This document shows positions 62,598-64,000 of a DNA stretch of 64,000 bases, piece by piece. Each line of letters begins with the position of its first letter. Within the stretch, counting starts at the first letter, position 1. The position numbers were made by a program, and so were the translations under genes. The notes under the pieces are model-generated. The model worked only from the letters and a program-made list of their open reading frames with translations. It made no database searches and was not told the origin of the DNA. The DNA lies in assembly GCF_047237965.1 (NCBI RefSeq), contig NZ_JBDFLX010000003.1, forward strand, positions 62,001 to 126,000, written 5' to 3'. Source of the stretch: Noviherbaspirillum_A sp047237965. Its GTDB lineage: Bacteria; Pseudomonadota; Gammaproteobacteria; Burkholderiales; Burkholderiaceae_D.

Positions 62598-63326
62598 TTA
62601 AACAATTTGTACCGCGGTAGGTCCGACGCAATGAAGCGCACCGACCACAATAAGCGTCGGAATGCCATCGTTGAATTTTTCCAAGATCGTGCGCTTCCAG
62701 CTGGTGTTACGGCCGGGGATCATCTGCTCAAACATTTTTGGCATTATCTTCAGCGCGTCGGTCGCAAGAACCTCTAGCGCGCCCATGTCCCGCGCTTTAT
62801 AAGCACTGAATACCCGGACCGCCTCGTCCGCGGCGGCCAGCGAAAGCATCCGCCGAAGGAAAGTCTCTTGTTCTTCGATCGGGGCGCCTTCGAAAAAATT
62901 TAACTGACCTGACATGGTCTCGAAGCAGTCAATAGTCTTCCGATCCGCGACTGCCTGATCAAAGATGTGCTTATCAATTCCGTGCGAATTGGTGATGCCC
63001 ACCGACCTGAACTGGTGAGGCATGAGGTACAGAGCGGCCATCCATGGCTTCAAGCTGTCCACGCTATCGGTTGGCAGGCCGAACTTCTTAAATGAGGATA
63101 AGACGTCGGCAAAGAGACTAGACGGGATAACTTGGCTTAGCCGATCGCCATTCTGATAGCTGCCTATTTGGAGGTCGACAGGCGCGCGGTAATCCGCCTC
63201 GAAAACGACCCGCTGCGCACGCTGATACGCTTGGACTGTCTCCTGGGATACCGATACCGGTGAGTCGTCCCAAACGTGAACAGAGCCGCAAACTTGAATA
63301 TGAAAAAGGCGCGTTTGAAAAAACAT
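62598..63326 (-). CDS. TraB/GumN (TIKI-like) protein, first gene of the Septu-like operon (242 aa)
   Basis: The product shows the family's landmarks: an N-terminal G-S-V-H (VCGSVHVWDD) followed by an acidic strand VVFEADY, the central SLKPWMAALYL, HGIDKHIFDQA, FETMSGQLNFF, and the C-terminal LIVVGALHCVGP, which carries the second conserved G-x-x-H. GSVH and GALH are the paired putative metal-binding motifs of this metalloprotease-like superfamily. No signal peptide is present. Its stop is 24 bp before the ATPase start, so it is co-transcribed. It is not a known Septu component; it may be an accessory effector or regulator. Confidence 0.75.
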   Translation of the reverse strand: MFFQTRLFHIQVCGSVHVWDDSPVSVSQETVQAYQRAQRVVFEADYRAPVDLQIGSYQNGDRLSQVIPSSLFADVLSSFKKFGLPTDSVDSLKPWMAALYLMPHQFRSVGITNSHGIDKHIFDQAVADRKTIDCFETMSGQLNFFEGAPIEEQETFLRRMLSLAAADEAVRVFSAYKARDMGALEVLATDALKIMPKMFEQMIPGRNTSWKRTILEKFNDGIPTLIVVGALHCVGPTAVQIV

Positions 63327-63807
63327 CCCGGTCCTTAGAATTGTTGATTGCTCTAAGGATACGCGTTCTTTTGCACGGCGAGGGTAGGGGTAGGTGGTAA
63401 ATTTTTCAAACCACCCCTTCTAACTTGTTGACACTACAAAGATAATGGTGGAGGCGGCGGGAGCTTCCATTCTTCATTAAAGGTCAACTAAGCAATTTAT
63501 CTATTGAGGTTTTCGGTGCGGTATAGCTTCGATTAGAACCCCACTCGGGTAGCTAGTTGGAGCATTTTAGGAGCATAAAGTATGCATAAATAGTTCTTTT
63601 TAAACAACTAAGTTGATACAATTCAAGTCACTTGGTTAGGAGCGACGATCCAAGCCTACAAATTTCGCACTGGTACGCTCAAATGAAAACAGTCTACTTA
63701 TTCACTTGGGAAATTTATTTGCCCGTAAATAAGTGGGGATGAACAAACATCAGATCGTGGAAATTATTTGTTATTTGTATTAGTAGTATAAAAACAGGGA
63801 GCGAAAA
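63327..63807. other. Divergent intergenic region at the defence island edge
   Basis: About 480 bases between the minus-strand Septu-like operon and a + strand gene. It is AT-rich in its right half and must contain both promoters. No CRISPR-like or retron-like structure was found. Confidence 0.4.
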
Positions 63808-64000
63808 ATGAGCGACAGGGGCTATTTATATGTGCTTGCTAATAGTGCAATGCCTGGAATGGTTAAAGTTGGAAAGACAACTCGTACCGTGTTGGAACGG
63901 TCAAAAGAACTTTCTGGAGCAACTGGACTTCCCACTTCTTTCATTGTCGTATTCGAGCAGTTATTTGAAGATTGCACAGCAGCGGAACAATTCGTTCATT
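63808..64000 (+). CDS. T5orf172/GIY-YIG-like protein, partial (cut by window end)
   Basis: ATG 63808 follows CAGGGAGC. The visible 64 residues start MSDRGYLYVLANSAMPGMVK, then VGKTTRTVLERSKELSGATG and FIVVFEQ, the pattern of T5orf172/Mug113-type GIY-YIG domains. It diverges from the Septu-like operon. The rest of the gene is outside the window, so any fused domain is unknown. Confidence 0.8.
   Translation, partial: MSDRGYLYVLANSAMPGMVKVGKTTRTVLERSKELSGATGLPTSFIVVFEQLFEDCTAAEQFVH

Noticed and set aside
63327..63807. Possible retron ncRNA or CRISPR next to the PtuAB-like genes
   Set aside because: Some PtuAB modules belong to retrons, but no reverse transcriptase gene or msr/msd-like inverted repeat is visible here.
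1..64000. tRNA, rRNA and tmRNA genes
   Set aside because: No cloverleaf-like sequence with a conserved T-loop, nor rRNA signature, was noticed on either strand. A covariance-model scan would be needed to be certain.

Overview
The window is bacterial DNA of moderate to high GC, cut into AT-richer islands by insertion sequences. Protein style, ISKra4/IS6/IS3/IS110 elements and codon preference suggest a betaproteobacterium of the Burkholderiales/Oxalobacteraceae kind (inference; no rRNA or housekeeping gene is present). It reads as an accessory region, on a chromosome or a large plasmid: a complete plasmid-type parMRC partition cassette and phage-like replication genes sit among IS remnants.

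Layout. 0-16.8 kb: two adjacent giant genes (3209 and about 2366 aa) of unknown function on the + strand. 16.8-18.1 kb: a Tlde1-like (DUF2778) peptidoglycan-targeting toxin gene with a possible immunity gene and decayed sequence behind it, then an IS110 remnant. 19.0-20.9 kb: an AT-rich three-gene set (membrane protein, zincin-like protein, small charged protein). 21.8-24.0 kb: a complete ISKra4-family element abutting a truncated IS6-family copy. 24.2-26.3 kb: a membrane-anchored protein and two paralogous small exported proteins, the first frameshifted. 26.5-28.9 kb: a tyrosinase-family gene and a small secreted protein behind a sigma-54-type promoter. 29.1-30.6 kb: a sigma-54 enhancer-binding activator (bEBP). 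30.5-40.1 kb: a compact seven-gene minus-strand operon read towards the activator, preceded by a near-consensus -24/-12 promoter and two palindromes exactly 42 bp apart, with an IS6 element just beyond. 41-48 kb: small orphan genes, an XRE regulator, a tyrosine recombinase, gene debris. 48.0-49.7 kb: parC repeats, parM, parR. 49.7-54 kb: nested IS3 elements and a phage O/P-like gene pair. 54.8-55.5 kb: a frameshifted VOC gene. 56.3-63.3 kb: a defence island, with a PD-(D/E)xK-NACHT protein and an operon of TraB/GumN-like protein, Septu-like ATPase and HNH nuclease, and a GIY-YIG protein. The edge carries a partial T5orf172-type gene.

The best candidate for an undescribed system is the sigma-54 operon at 30.5-40.1 kb. 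It encodes two glycine-zipper proteins sharing a C-terminal GRWVR(R/K)G motif (one an in-frame fusion of tandem paralogues), an HEVGH metalloprotease-like protein, a 734-aa orphan, an alpha-oxoamine-synthase-like PLP enzyme, a peptidoglycan amidase fused to a GIY-YIG domain, and an amidohydrolase. The activator at its far end and the tyrosinase operon with its own -24/-12 motif suggest one regulon of about 14 kb. Function is unknown; cell-envelope or exported-product chemistry is the most economical reading. The second candidate is the four-gene Septu-like defence operon with GIY-YIG and TraB/GumN partners.
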